Assembly (NCBI RefSeq): GCF_021391495.1
Contig: NZ_CP090063.1
Coordinates: 7,936,001 to 8,000,000, forward strand
DNA length: 64,000 nucleotides
Reading direction: 5' to 3'
DNA from: Amycolatopsis acidiphila
GTDB lineage: Bacteria; Actinomycetota; Actinomycetes; Mycobacteriales; Pseudonocardiaceae
Shown: in pieces, positions 6,635-16,842 of the stretch
How positions within the stretch are numbered: the first letter of the stretch is position 1
How the letters are laid out: each line of letters starts with the position of its first letter
Notes under the pieces: model-generated
Database searches by the model: none
Told to the model about the DNA's origin: nothing
The model's input: only the letters and a program-made list of their open reading frames with translations
Position numbers and translations under genes: made by a program

Positions 6635-8911
6635 CTACTCGTCCTCGTCCGGCAGCGGGGTGCCGGTGGCCACCTTGTCGGTCGAGACGTCCGCCGACTC
6701 CGGCTCGGCCTCGACCTCGGGCGCACCCGCGACCGGAACCGGCTGCGGCCGCCGCTTGACGGCCTCGAGCAGCAGCTGCGAGACGTCGACGACCTCGACC
6801 TTTTCGCCGGCCAGACCGTCGTTCTGGCGCGCGGTGACCCCGTCGGTGAGCATCACCCGGCAGAACGGGCAACCCGTGGCGATCTTCGACGGCGCGGTGC
6901 CCAGCGCCTCGTCGACGCGGTCGAGGTTGATCCGCTTGCCGATCTTCTCCTCCATCCACATCCGGGCGCCACCGGCGCCGCAGCACATGGACCGGTCGCC
7001 GTGCCGCGGCATCTCGCGGAACTGCGCACCGGAGGCACCGACCAGCTCGCGCGGCGCCTCGTAGATCTTGTTGTGGCGACCGAGGTAGCACGGGTCGTGG
7101 TAGGTCACGTCGTCGGCGATCGGCGCCACCGGCACCAGCCGCTTCTCCCGCACCAGGCGGTTGAGCAGCTGCGTGTGGTGCACGACCTCGTACTGCCCGC
7201 CCAGCTGCGGGTACTCGTTCGCGAGCGTGTTGAAGCAGTGCGCACAGGTCACCACGATCTTGCGCTCGAGCGGGTCGCGGTCCTCGAACACCGAGTTGAG
7301 CACCTCGACGTTCTGCTGCGCGAGCATCTGGAACAGGAACTCGTTGCCCGCGCGGCGGGCCGGGTCACCGGAGCAGCTCTCCTCCGGGCCGAGCACGGTG
7401 TACTTCACGCCCGCGATGTTCAGCAGCTCCGCGACCGCCCGCGTGGTCTTCTTCGCGCGGTCCTCGAAGGCGCCGGCGCAGCCGACCCAGAACAGGTACT
7501 CGGTGTCGCCGAGCTCGCCCTCGAAGACCGGCACCTCGAAGTCCAGGTCCTCGGCCCAGGCCAGCCGGTCCTTGGCGTTCTGGCCCCACGGGTTGCCCTT
7601 GTTCTCCAGGTTCTTGAACATCCCGTTCAGCTCGGTCGGGAAGTTCGACTCGATCATCACCTGGTAGCGGCGCATGTCGACGATGTGGTCGACGTGCTCG
7701 ATGTCCACCGGGCACTGCTCGACGCAGGCGCCGCAGGTGGTGCAGGACCACAGCACGTCCGGGTCGATCACGCCGCCGTCGTCGCCGACAAGTGGTCGCT
7801 CGGCCTCGGCGATCGCGAGCACGTCGATCCCGGCGTACGGGTTGTCCCCGGTCAGGCCGACCTCGTCGCCCGCCATGTCCTTCTTGCCGCCCGCGAGCAG
7901 GTACGGCGCCTTCGCGTAGGCGTGGTCGCGCAGCTGCGTGATGACCAGCTTCGGCGACAGCGGCTTGCCGGTGTTCCACGCCGGGCACTGCGACTGGCAG
8001 CGGCCGCATTCGGTGCAGGTGGTGAAGTCCAGCCAGCCCTTCCAGCTGAAGTCCTCGATCCGGCCGGCGCCGAAGACGTCCTTCTCCGGGTCGGCCTCCT
8101 CGAAGTCCAGCGGCTTGCCCTCGCTCATCATCGGCTTGAGCGGGCCCAGCGCGACGCCGCCGCCGTCCTCGCGCTTGAAGTAGATGTTGAAGAAGGCGCT
8201 GAACCGGTGCCAGGCCACGCCCATCGTCAGGTTGCGGCCGACGACGTAGAGCCAGACCATGCCCGAGAGCAGCTTGACCAGCGCGGTGATCGTGACCGCC
8301 GCGGTGCTGGCCGGCAGGATCTCCGCGATGCCCTTGGTGGCGAAGCTGCTCCACCACGACGGGTCCTCGATGCCGCTGGAGATCTTGAACGCCTTCACGC
8401 CCAGGATGCCGAGGCCTTCGATGACGACCACGGCCTCGACGAAGTAGGCCTGCCCGAAGTTCGACCCGGCGAAGCGGGACTGGCGGTCGGCGCGGCGCGG
8501 GTGGTTGCGCTGGCGGATGATCGCGAGCGCGATGCCGCCGATCACGGTGCCGAGGCCGAGCAGCTCGGTCAGCAGCAGCCAGGGCTGCCACGCGCCGATG
8601 ACCGGCCAGTGGAAGTGCGGGTCGAACGTCTCGCCGTAGGCCTCGAACCAGGCCAGCGAGCCGATCAGGAAGCCCCACATCACCATCCAGTGCCAGGGGC
8701 CGACGTGGCGGAACTTGTTCATCCGCGTGTGCGCGGCGAACTCCTTGATCAACGTGGCGAAGCGGGGCCCGAAGGGGCCGTTGCGGGTCGAGTCCGGTTG
8801 TCCGAGGCGAATGATGCGCACCATGCGCCAGACGCCGGCGACGAACATGATCCAAGCGACGATGCTTATGGCGACGCCGATCACACCGACCGTGATCTGC
8901 AGAGCACCCAT
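6635..8911 (-). CDS. Membrane FeS heterodisulfide-reductase-like oxidoreductase
   Basis: 758 aa. The N-terminal ~250 residues hold several membrane helices (NarI/HdrE-like cytochrome b type). A ferredoxin part follows with two [4Fe-4S] clusters: CTECGRCQSQCP and CTTCGACVEQCP. Two C-terminal CCG-type cysteine modules follow, around CAHCF...PCYLGRH and MCCGAGGARMW, as in HdrB/GlpC. The tail after residue ~720 is Pro/Glu rich. It matches the architecture of M. tuberculosis Rv0338c. It likely moves electrons between the quinone pool and a cytosolic donor; the substrate is not evident. The start is supported by AAAGG 9 nt upstream. Confidence 0.85.
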   Translation of the reverse strand: MGALQITVGVIGVAISIVAWIMFVAGVWRMVRIIRLGQPDSTRNGPFGPRFATLIKEFAAHTRMNKFRHVGPWHWMVMWGFLIGSLAWFEAYGETFDPHFHWPVIGAWQPWLLLTELLGLGTVIGGIALAIIRQRNHPRRADRQSRFAGSNFGQAYFVEAVVVIEGLGILGVKAFKISSGIEDPSWWSSFATKGIAEILPASTAAVTITALVKLLSGMVWLYVVGRNLTMGVAWHRFSAFFNIYFKREDGGGVALGPLKPMMSEGKPLDFEEADPEKDVFGAGRIEDFSWKGWLDFTTCTECGRCQSQCPAWNTGKPLSPKLVITQLRDHAYAKAPYLLAGGKKDMAGDEVGLTGDNPYAGIDVLAIAEAERPLVGDDGGVIDPDVLWSCTTCGACVEQCPVDIEHVDHIVDMRRYQVMIESNFPTELNGMFKNLENKGNPWGQNAKDRLAWAEDLDFEVPVFEGELGDTEYLFWVGCAGAFEDRAKKTTRAVAELLNIAGVKYTVLGPEESCSGDPARRAGNEFLFQMLAQQNVEVLNSVFEDRDPLERKIVVTCAHCFNTLANEYPQLGGQYEVVHHTQLLNRLVREKRLVPVAPIADDVTYHDPCYLGRHNKIYEAPRELVGASGAQFREMPRHGDRSMCCGAGGARMWMEEKIGKRINLDRVDEALGTAPSKIATGCPFCRVMLTDGVTARQNDGLAGEKVEVVDVSQLLLEAVKRRPQPVPVAGAPEVEAEPESADVSTDKVATGTPLPDEDE

Positions 8912-8961
8912 GATCGGGGCCTTTCGTCCGTATGTGGTGGTTGACGGGAGACTAACGGCTC

Positions 8962-8975
8962 TTACCCGTGGGTAA
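8962..8975. promoter_or_regulatory. Operator-like palindrome between the FeS gene and the SMR gene
   Basis: TTACCC-GT-GGGTAA is a perfect 6-bp-arm palindrome located 51 bp upstream of the FeS reductase start and 62 bp upstream of the SMR start, between these divergent genes. It could serve either promoter. The form resembles TetR-family operators; a TetR gene lies two genes to the right. Confidence 0.45.
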
Positions 8976-9036
8976 CCAATTGATGTGGCGTAGGACTCGC
9001 CGAGACCTGGGACGATCGTTCAGGTAGTTTGGCACG

Positions 9037-9363
9037 GTGGCTGCCTACCTCCTCCTCGCGCTGGCCATCGTCGCCGAGGTCAGCGGCACGATCTCGCTCA
9101 AGCTCTCCGAGGGTTTCTCGAAGCTCGGCCCGTCGCTCGTCGTGGTGGCCGGCTACGCCATCGCCTTGGGGGCGCTGTCCGTGGTGCTGAAGATGGGCAT
9201 CCCGGTCGGGGTCGCGTATGCCGTCTGGGCGGCCGTGGGGGTCGCCGCGGTCGCGCTGATCGGGGTGCTGTTCCTCGACGAGCGCTTCAATCTCACCATG
9301 ATCGGCGGGCTGCTGCTGGTCATCGGTGGCGTGGTGCTGATCGAGGTGGGATCGGCGCAGTGA
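9037..9363 (+). CDS. Small multidrug resistance (SMR) family transporter
   Basis: 108 aa, GTG start, four membrane helices, the normal SMR size. The essential membrane-embedded glutamate is E14 (LAIVAEVSGT), the residue that exchanges protons for cationic drugs in EmrE; GVAYAVWAAVG and the final helix GGLLLVIGGVVLIEVG also match. It works as an antiparallel or heteromeric dimer exporting lipophilic cations or guanidinium-type compounds. It overlaps the following TetR gene by 4 nt (GTGA), so pump and regulator are translationally coupled. Confidence 0.92.
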   Translation: MAAYLLLALAIVAEVSGTISLKLSEGFSKLGPSLVVVAGYAIALGALSVVLKMGIPVGVAYAVWAAVGVAAVALIGVLFLDERFNLTMIGGLLLVIGGVVLIEVGSAQ

Positions 9364-9920
9364 GGAGCCAACGGGACGGCCGGAAGGCACGCGGCGAGCG
9401 GCGGCGGCAGGACATCATCGACGCGACGCTGCGGGTGATCGAACGCGACGGGGTGGCGGGCGTGACGCACCGGACGGTCGCGGCGGAGGCGGGCGTGCCC
9501 ACCACGTCGACGACGTATCACTTCGCGAGCCTCGACGACCTGCTCATCGCGACGCTCATCTCGTGCGCGAAGGACATGGCGACCGAGGTCTACTGGACGA
9601 TCGACCGTGCCCGGTCGCGCGGCAGCCTCGGCGCGCACGAGGTCGCGGCGCTGCTGGCGGAGGCGCTCGGCCCGCGGCGCGGGCGCACGATGGCGGAGTA
9701 CGAGCTGTACCTGCTGGCCGCGCGCCGGCCCGAGCTGCGGCCCGCCGCGCGGCGGTGGCTGGACGTGCTCACGTCGATGGTCCGCCCGGACGACCTGGTC
9801 GCGCTGCGCGCGTTCCTCGCCGGGATCGACGGACTGCTGATCCAGGGCCTGATCGACGACGAGCCGCCCACCGCGGAGGAGCTGCGGCCCGTCGTCGAGT
9901 TCCTGCTGCGGCCGCGCTGA
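9360..9920 (+). CDS. TetR family transcriptional regulator of the SMR pump
   Basis: 186 aa, GTG start overlapping the SMR stop. The N-terminal DNA-binding part (about residues 12-58) reads RRQDIIDATLRVIERDGVAG...VAAEAGVPTTSTTYHFASLDDL, a TetR fold in which the usual Tyr-Tyr of the recognition helix is TTYHF. The C-terminal half is a helical effector domain with many Arg/Ala residues. Because it is cotranscribed with the efflux gene, it most likely represses the pair in response to a pump substrate; a possible operator is the palindrome at 8962-8975. Confidence 0.88.
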   Translation: MRSQRDGRKARGERRRQDIIDATLRVIERDGVAGVTHRTVAAEAGVPTTSTTYHFASLDDLLIATLISCAKDMATEVYWTIDRARSRGSLGAHEVAALLAEALGPRRGRTMAEYELYLLAARRPELRPAARRWLDVLTSMVRPDDLVALRAFLAGIDGLLIQGLIDDEPPTAEELRPVVEFLLRPR

Positions 9921-9937
9921 GGCAGGATCTGCAGGGC

Positions 9938-10381
9938 ATGACGACGAAGAAGGAAGCCGCCGACGCCGTGCTCGCCGCCAAGGTCCGGCTCGGACTGACC
10001 TGGACGGACCTGGCCGAGGCGCTCGGCACCCCGCTCGCCTGGACCACCGCCGCCCTGCTCGGTCAGCACCCGGTACCCAAGGAGCAGGCCGAGAGGGCCG
10101 CGGAGATCCTGGAACTGCCCGCGGACGCGGTCACCGCGCTGCGGCTCCAGCCGACCCGCGGCGCCCTGGAGTCCCCGGTGCCGACCGACCCGACGATCTA
10201 CCGGTTCTACGAGGTGCTGCAGGTCTACGGACCCACCATCAAGGAGCTCATCCACGAGCAGTTCGGCGACGGGATCATGAGCGCCATCAACTTCCGGCTG
10301 GACGTGCGGCGCGTTCCCGATCCCGCCGGCGACCGCGTCGTGGTCACGCTGGACGGGAAGTTCCTGCCCTACCAGTGGTGA
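9938..10381 (+). CDS. cynS: Cyanate hydratase (cyanase)
   Basis: 147 aa. It converts cyanate plus bicarbonate to carbamate/CO2 and ammonia, for detoxification and nitrogen recovery. The catalytic triad is present: R89 and E92 in YRFYEVLQVYG and S115 in GIMSAINF, each shifted by exactly 7 from E. coli Arg96/Glu99/Ser122. The N-terminal helical domain (ADAVLAAKVRLGLTWTDLAEALG) is the POU-like domain of the decameric enzyme. The ATG at 9938 is preferred over upstream in-frame codons because it opens the conserved domain. It follows the TetR gene by 17 nt, so it could belong to the SMR transcript. Confidence 0.95.
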   Translation: MTTKKEAADAVLAAKVRLGLTWTDLAEALGTPLAWTTAALLGQHPVPKEQAERAAEILELPADAVTALRLQPTRGALESPVPTDPTIYRFYEVLQVYGPTIKELIHEQFGDGIMSAINFRLDVRRVPDPAGDRVVVTLDGKFLPYQW

Positions 10382-10386
10382 TGGCG

Positions 10387-10920
10387 TCAGCCCTTGTTCT
10401 CGTAGACCGGCACGATGGCCGCGCGGGCGAGGGTGTGGCCGAACAGGTTGAAGCCCAGGAAGGCCGGGGTGGCGTCCTCCGGGATCTCCAGCGACTCCAC
10501 GTCCACGGCGTGCACCGTGATGAAGTAGCGGTGCGGCCCGTGCCCGGGCGGCGGAGCGGCGCCGAGGAACTGCTTCACGCCGCCGTCGTTCTTCAGGGTG
10601 ACCGCGCCCGCGGGCAGGCCGCCGGTGCTCGCGCCCGCGGCCAGCTCGGTGACCGAGGCCGGGATGTTGAACACGGCCCAGTGCCAGAACCCGCTCGCGG
10701 TCGGGGCGTCGGGGTCGTACACCGTGACGGCGAAGCTCCTGGTCTCCGCCGGGAAGCCCTCCCACGCCAGGTGCGGGGACCGGTCCTCGCCACCGGGCAC
10801 GCCGAAGATGCCGCTCAGGTGCGGCGCGTCCAGGGTCCGGCCGTCGCCGACGTCGTCGCTGCGCAGCGTGAAGCCGGGCACCTGGGGCAGGAAGTCATAG
10901 GGGTTGGGTGGCTGGGCCAT
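10387..10920 (-). CDS. YbhB/YbcL family Raf kinase inhibitor-like (PEBP) protein
   Basis: 177 aa. The phosphatidylethanolamine-binding fold is indicated by [26 protein letters not shown] (about residues 47-72), the [10 protein letters not shown] strand and [13 protein letters not shown] with the conserved pocket His. Bacterial YbhB proteins are soluble small-ligand binders with no settled function. The start is backed by AAGGAGG 5 nt before the ATG. It converges on cynS with only 5 bp between the stops. Confidence 0.9.
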   Translation of the reverse strand: MAQPPNPYDFLPQVPGFTLRSDDVGDGRTLDAPHLSGIFGVPGGEDRSPHLAWEGFPAETRSFAVTVYDPDAPTASGFWHWAVFNIPASVTELAAGASTGGLPAGAVTLKNDGGVKQFLGAAPPPGHGPHRYFITVHAVDVESLEIPEDATPAFLGFNLFGHTLARAAIVPVYENKG

Positions 10921-11064
10921 CGATCCTCCTTGTCGGCGAACAAGATCGAGTCTGAGAGTAGGTAGGGGACACCCCAGGGTCGAACCGGGGGCGTTCCCTG
11001 ATGTCGTCCAGTCCTACCCGGTCCTAGCCTCGTCCGCACAGGAAAGCTGACTGGGGAGGACGCA

Positions 11065-11727
11065 ATGGGCAGGACGGCACTCGCGATCGGCGGACTGGTC
11101 CTGATCAGCGCGGGGATCGCGATCGGGGTCGGCTGGTGGTGGCCGAGCACGGCCGAGGCGGACCACCAGGTCGCCGGCCCCGTCGCCGGCGTCCGGCTCG
11201 ACACCGCCTCCGGCGACGTCCGGATCACCGCGCGGGACGTGGGCACGACCTCGATCCACGAGCGCTTCCACTACAACGGCTCCCGGCCCGACGCGGCGTA
11301 CCGGCTCGACGGCACCCAGCTGGTGCTCGCCGGCTGCGGGCACGACTGCATCGTGGACTACGAGGTCGTCGTCCCGCGCGGCGCGACGGTCAGCGGCAGC
11401 TCGAAGTCCGGCGACCTGCTGCTCGAAGGCGTGCTCGGCACGGATGTGACGAGCAACTCGGGCAACGTCCGGGTCGAGGACGCGGCAGGGCCGGTCAGGG
11501 CGCACGCGAACTCCGGTGACATCGAGATCGGCCTCGCCAGCCCGCAGGACGTGCACGCCGACGCCAACAGCGGCGACGTCACGCTGACCGTGCCGAGCGA
11601 CCGCTACCGGGTCCAGGCGCGGACCAACTCGGGCGACCAGGAGATCGACGTCGCGACCGATCCGGCGGGCCCGCACCTGCTCGACCTGGAGGCCAACAGC
11701 GGCGATGTGAAGGTCCGCCACGCCTGA
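11065..11727 (+). CDS. DUF4097-like beta-repeat surface protein with N-terminal anchor
   Basis: 220 aa. Residues 5-28 (ALAIGGLVLISAGIAIGVGWWW) form a membrane anchor or uncleaved signal; the rest should lie outside the cell. The body is built from short repeats with the pattern [N/A]SG[D/N]-hydrophobic-x-hydrophobic: ASGDVRI, KSGDLLL, NSGNVRV, NSGDIEI, NSGDVTL, NSGDQEI, NSGDVKV. This is the stacked beta-strand pattern of DUF4097/adhesin-like proteins. SD GGGGAGG precedes the ATG. It lies directly upstream of the dnaK promoter but separated by the HAIR region. Function unknown; possibly envelope stress related. Confidence 0.75.
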   Translation: MGRTALAIGGLVLISAGIAIGVGWWWPSTAEADHQVAGPVAGVRLDTASGDVRITARDVGTTSIHERFHYNGSRPDAAYRLDGTQLVLAGCGHDCIVDYEVVVPRGATVSGSSKSGDLLLEGVLGTDVTSNSGNVRVEDAAGPVRAHANSGDIEIGLASPQDVHADANSGDVTLTVPSDRYRVQARTNSGDQEIDVATDPAGPHLLDLEANSGDVKVRHA

Positions 11728-11768
11728 GGGAACAATCCCCCGGGACCGCTCGTTGGACTGGCAGAAAG

Positions 11769-11789
11769 GTTGAGCGCGCCCGGCTCAAG
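11769..11789. promoter_or_regulatory. HAIR operator 1 (HspR site) of dnaK
   Basis: GTTGAGC-N7-GCTCAAG matches the HspR-associated inverted repeat (consensus CTTGAGT-N7-ACTCAAG) in arm sequence and 7-nt spacing. It lies just upstream of the putative -35 of the dnaK promoter. HspR, encoded at the end of this operon, should bind here with DnaK as corepressor. Confidence 0.88.
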
Positions 11790-11795
11790 TCTGGT

Positions 11796-11825
11796 TTGAC
11801 GAGAGTGGGAAGCACGAGATAGAAC
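11796..11825 (+). promoter_or_regulatory. Putative housekeeping promoter of the dnaK operon
   Basis: TTGACG (11796-11801), 18-nt spacer, TAGAAC (11820-11825). It is bracketed by the two HAIR operators, the second of which starts at the last base of the -10 box, a geometry suited to repression. Confidence 0.6.
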
Positions 11826-11845
11826 TTGAGTGACTCCCGCTCAAG
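11825..11845. promoter_or_regulatory. HAIR operator 2 (HspR site) of dnaK
   Basis: CTTGAGT-N7-GCTCAAG is a near-perfect HAIR element overlapping the -10/+1 region. A lone third half-site, GCTCAAG, is at 11864-11870. Confidence 0.92.
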
Positions 11846-11896
11846 GCGGGCGCGAACACCGCAGCTCAAGCAGCGTATACCAGGAGGAGAACCACC

Positions 11897-13749
<1,853 letters not shown>

Positions 13750-13753
<4 letters not shown>

Positions 13754-14454
13754 CCGGGAAGCACTCGTACGAGGCCAAGGAACAGGAGCGGGAGGCCGCC
13801 GAGCCTGTGGTGGTGAGGGATCGTCGCAAGATCGACCCGGAGACCGGCCAGGTGCGCGAGCAGCCGGCGCCGGCCGCCGAGGAGGCCCCCGAGGGCCCCC
13901 CGGGGCCGAGCCTCGGGGAGTCCATTGTGGACGACTCGGTCGGCGTCCAGTCGGACGTCGAGAAGCAGCTCGCCGAGCGCACGGCCGACCTGCAGCGGCT
14001 CCAGGCGGAGTACGCCAACTACCGCAAGCGGGTGGACCGCGACCGCGAGGCCGTCGTCGTCGGGGCGAAGGCCTCGGTGGTGAACGACCTGCTGCCGCTG
14101 CTCGACGACCTCGAGCGCGCCGAGCAGCACGGCGATCTCACCGGCGCGTTCAAGGCGGTGGCGGACAAGCTCGTCGCGAGCCTGCAGCGGTCCGGTCTCG
14201 AGTCGTTCGGCGCGGAGGGCGAGCCCTTCGACCCGAGCGTGCACGAGGCGGTGCAGCACAGCACCTCGCCCGAGGTCGCGGGCCCGACGGTGACCACGGT
14301 CCTGCGCCGTGGCTACCGCTTCGGCGACCGCACGCTGCGGGCGGCGCTGGTCGGGGTGACCGACCACGAGCCGGGCGGTGCGCCGCCGGCGGTCGACGCG
14401 CCGATCGAGGGCGAACTGCCGGTGGAGCAGCTGTCGGATGAGAACCAGCAGTAA
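13750..14454 (+). CDS. grpE: Nucleotide exchange factor GrpE
   Basis: 234 aa, GTG start overlapping the dnaK stop (GTGA), so translation is coupled. It releases ADP from DnaK. The N-terminal ~70 residues are acidic and Pro rich; a long coiled coil follows ([29 protein letters not shown], about 75-105, with the family YANYRKR), then a beta-wing domain with [20 protein letters not shown] and [20 protein letters not shown]. The long N-terminal tail is usual in actinobacteria. Confidence 0.98.
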
Positions 14455-14484
14455 CAGGTCCTACGCGAAGGGAGGGGACGTCCG

Positions 14485-15666
14485 GTGAGTGCACGGGAGT
14501 GGATCGGCAAGGACTTCTACCGCGAACTGGGCGTCTCCTCCGAGGCGTCGCAGGACGAGATCAAGAAGGCCTACCGCAAGCTCGCGCGGGAGAACCACCC
14601 GGACGCGAACCCTGGCAACGCGGCGGCCGAGCAGAAGTTCAAGGCCGTCTCCGAGGCCTACGGCGTGCTGTCGGACCCGGCCAAGCGCAAGGAGTACGAC
14701 GAGGCACGACGGCTGTTCGGCGCCGGTGCCGGCCCGGGAACCTTCAACTTCCCCGGTGGCGGCGGTTCGGGTTCGTTCGACATGGGCGACCTGTTCGGCC
14801 AGACCGCCGGTGCGGGCAACGCGGGTGGTTTCGGGGGGCTCGGCGACATCCTGGGCGGCCTGTTCGGCCGCCGTGGTGGTGCCGCCGGCGCGACGAGCAC
14901 CCGCGCGCAGCGGGGCGCGGACGTCGAGACCGACGTCCGGATCGACTTCGCCGAGGCGGTCAAGGGCGCGACCCTGCCGCTGCGGCTGTCGAGCCCGGCC
15001 ACCTGCAAGACCTGTGGCGGCAACGGCGCCAAGCCCGGCACCAGCCCGCGGACCTGCCCGGTCTGCGCGGGGTCGGGCCTGGTCAGCCGGAGCCAGGGGG
15101 CGTTCGCGTTCTCCGAGCCGTGCCGGGAGTGCCGGGGCCGCGGCAAGATCATCGACGACCCGTGCCCCGAATGCGGTGGCGAGGGCATCAGCACCCAGAC
15201 CAGGACGCTGACCGTGCGGGTGCCCGCGGGGGTCGACGACAACCAGCGGATCCGGCTGGCAGGCCAGGGCGAGCCGGGCCGGGGCACCGCCTCGGCAGGT
15301 GACCTCTACGTCCGGGTGCACGTCACGCCGCACCCGGTGTTCGGCCGGTCCGGCAACGACCTGACGATCACGGTCCCGGTCAGCTTCCCGGAGCTGACGC
15401 TGGGTGCGACGATCACGGTGCCGACGCTGGAGAGCAAGGTCTCGCTGAAGGTGCCGCCCGGCACGAACAACGGCCGGGTGCTGCGCGTGCGCGGCAAGGG
15501 CATCGTCAAACGCGACGGCACCAAGGGTGACCTGCTGGTGACCCTGCAGGTGGCCGTGCCGTCCCGGGTGGACGGGCCGGAGAAGCAGGCGCTCGAAGCG
15601 CTCGCGGAGGCGTCGGCGAAGCACGATCCCAGGCCGGAGATCACGGAGATGCTCAAGGAGCGGTGA
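14485..15666 (+). CDS. dnaJ: Co-chaperone DnaJ (DnaJ1 type)
   Basis: 393 aa, GTG start after GGGAGGGG. It delivers clients to DnaK and stimulates its ATPase. Order of domains: J-domain (about 9-74) with the HPD signature in ENHPDANPG, a Gly/Phe-rich linker (about 78-135), a zinc domain with four CxxCxGxG-type repeats ([32 protein letters not shown]), and the C-terminal client-binding beta domains. The extended J-domain start ([16 protein letters not shown]) is characteristic of the actinobacterial dnaK-operon DnaJ. It overlaps hspR by 4 nt at its end. Confidence 0.98.
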   Translation: MSAREWIGKDFYRELGVSSEASQDEIKKAYRKLARENHPDANPGNAAAEQKFKAVSEAYGVLSDPAKRKEYDEARRLFGAGAGPGTFNFPGGGGSGSFDMGDLFGQTAGAGNAGGFGGLGDILGGLFGRRGGAAGATSTRAQRGADVETDVRIDFAEAVKGATLPLRLSSPATCKTCGGNGAKPGTSPRTCPVCAGSGLVSRSQGAFAFSEPCRECRGRGKIIDDPCPECGGEGISTQTRTLTVRVPAGVDDNQRIRLAGQGEPGRGTASAGDLYVRVHVTPHPVFGRSGNDLTITVPVSFPELTLGATITVPTLESKVSLKVPPGTNNGRVLRVRGKGIVKRDGTKGDLLVTLQVAVPSRVDGPEKQALEALAEASAKHDPRPEITEMLKER

Positions 15667-16094
15667 TGGCTTTCGGTGGGTTGCCCCACGGGGCGGACGA
15701 GGACACCCCGGTCTTCGTGATCTCGGTGGCCGCGCAGCTGTCCGGACTGCACGCGCAGACCCTGCGCGCCTACGACCGGCAGGGGCTCGTCTCGCCCGGC
15801 CGCACCGCGGGCGGCGGGCGGCGGTACTCGATGCGGGACATCGCGTTGCTGCGCGAGGTGCAGCGGCTGTCCCAGGAGTCCGGCGTCAACCTGGCCGGGA
15901 TCAAGCGGATCATCGAGCTGGAGAACCAGGTCGACGCGCTGCGTTCCCGGATCGGTGAGCTCACCGAGGAGCTGGCCGCCGCGTACGCCGCCGCCGAGCA
16001 GGCGGCGGCCGCGGTGCACGCCTCCTACCGGAAGGACCTGGTGCCGATCCGGCACGAGACGTCGCTGGTGGTCTGGAAGCCCAAGCGCAGGTAG
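15663..16094 (+). CDS. hspR: Heat-shock repressor HspR (MerR family)
   Basis: 143 aa; the start is GTG 15663 or the adjacent ATG 15666, both overlapping the dnaJ stop. The MerR winged helix-turn-helix covers about residues 15-85 ([32 protein letters not shown]...[19 protein letters not shown]), then a coiled coil ([22 protein letters not shown]) for dimerisation. HspR binds HAIR sites and represses dnaK and clpB, using DnaK as corepressor. Three HAIR sites are present in this window (11769, 11825, 22117). Confidence 0.97.
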   Translation: MMAFGGLPHGADEDTPVFVISVAAQLSGLHAQTLRAYDRQGLVSPGRTAGGGRRYSMRDIALLREVQRLSQESGVNLAGIKRIIELENQVDALRSRIGELTEELAAAYAAAEQAAAAVHASYRKDLVPIRHETSLVVWKPKRR

Positions 16095-16095
16095 C

Positions 16096-16133
16096 GCGCT
16101 GAAGAAGGGGCGGTACCGCCCCTTCTTCAGCGC
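16096..16133. terminator. Perfect 38-bp palindrome ending the dnaK operon and the converging hydrolase gene
   Basis: Two exact 19-nt arms starting GCGCTGAAGAAGGGGCGGT begin one base after the hspR stop. The right arm includes the stop and last codon of the minus-strand dienelactone hydrolase gene. The AAGAAGG/CCTTCTT inner stem gives moderate T-content on both strands. This is a strong bidirectional intrinsic-type terminator. Confidence 0.88.
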
Positions 16134-16825
16134 AGGTGCTGGGCGAAGAACGCGAGCACGCGGCGCCAGGCGTCCTCACTGGACTCGCGGTGGTAGCCCA
16201 CCCCGGCGTACCGGGCCAGCACGTTCAGCGGCCCGAGGTGGAACTGGTTCGCGAAGCTGTGCCCGGCTTCGGGGTACTCCTTGACGTCGTGCGGGATGCC
16301 GCGCTCGGCGAGCTCCTTCTCGAGCTGCGCCGCCGTGCCCTTGAGCGACGGGTCCCGCTTGCCGAAGCTCGCCACCACCGGGCATGCACCGTCCAGAATG
16401 GACAGATCCTTCGGCAGCTGCCCGTAGTAGGGCGCGGAAACGTCGAAGCCCTGCGTCGCCGCGACGAGCGCGAAGCCGCCGCCCATGCAGAACCCGACGA
16501 CGCCGACCTTCCCCGAGCAGTCCGCTCGCTGCGCGAGCAGGCCGCGCGCGGCGGAGATGTCGTCGAAGGCGCGGCCCTGCGCCGTCGCCAGCTCCTTGAA
16601 CACGGTCTTCACGCAGCGCACGAAACCGCCGCGTGAGTACAGGTCCGGGCACAGCGCGAGGTATCCCGCGGTCGCGAACCGGTCGGTGATGTTGCGTGCG
16701 TCCTCGGTCAGGCCCACCGCGTCGTGGACGACCACGACGCCCGGCCACGGCGGCTCGCCGGAGACCTCTTTCTGGGGCTCGGCCAGGTAACCGCGAATCG
16801 TTCCGTCCGGCACAGAGATGTCCAT
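16127..16825 (-). CDS. Dienelactone hydrolase family protein
   Basis: 232 aa, alpha/beta hydrolase fold. The Cys-Asp-His triad of dienelactone hydrolases is visible: C113 in GFCMGGG, D158 in FGKRDPSLKG and H189 in EAGHSF; E/H-containing PGVVVVHDAVGLT precedes. Family members open lactones such as cis-dienelactone in chloroaromatic breakdown, but many act on other esters. The start at 16825 opens the conserved N-terminus; the frame runs further upstream over the flavohemoglobin gene without homology-like sequence. The last codons lie in the terminator palindrome. Substrate unknown. Confidence 0.85.
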   Translation of the reverse strand: MDISVPDGTIRGYLAEPQKEVSGEPPWPGVVVVHDAVGLTEDARNITDRFATAGYLALCPDLYSRGGFVRCVKTVFKELATAQGRAFDDISAARGLLAQRADCSGKVGVVGFCMGGGFALVAATQGFDVSAPYYGQLPKDLSILDGACPVVASFGKRDPSLKGTAAQLEKELAERGIPHDVKEYPEAGHSFANQFHLGPLNVLARYAGVGYHRESSEDAWRRVLAFFAQHLR

Positions 16826-16842
16826 GCGGCCAGAGGCTACCG

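Noticed and set aside
6511..6726. N-terminal extension of the DUF742 frame to 6726
   Set aside because: It covers the end of the FeS gene and is Arg/Ser/Pro shadow sequence; ATG 6510 has an SD.
6161..8944. 927-codon plus-strand open frame opposite the FeS reductase
   Set aside because: High GC leaves antisense frames open. The minus strand has the FeS motifs and coherent domains; the plus frame is Arg/Ala/Val rich without any fold.
16096..16133. Insertion-sequence end or attachment site
   Set aside because: The palindrome sits exactly between two convergent stops and no transposase or integrase is present; a terminator explains it.
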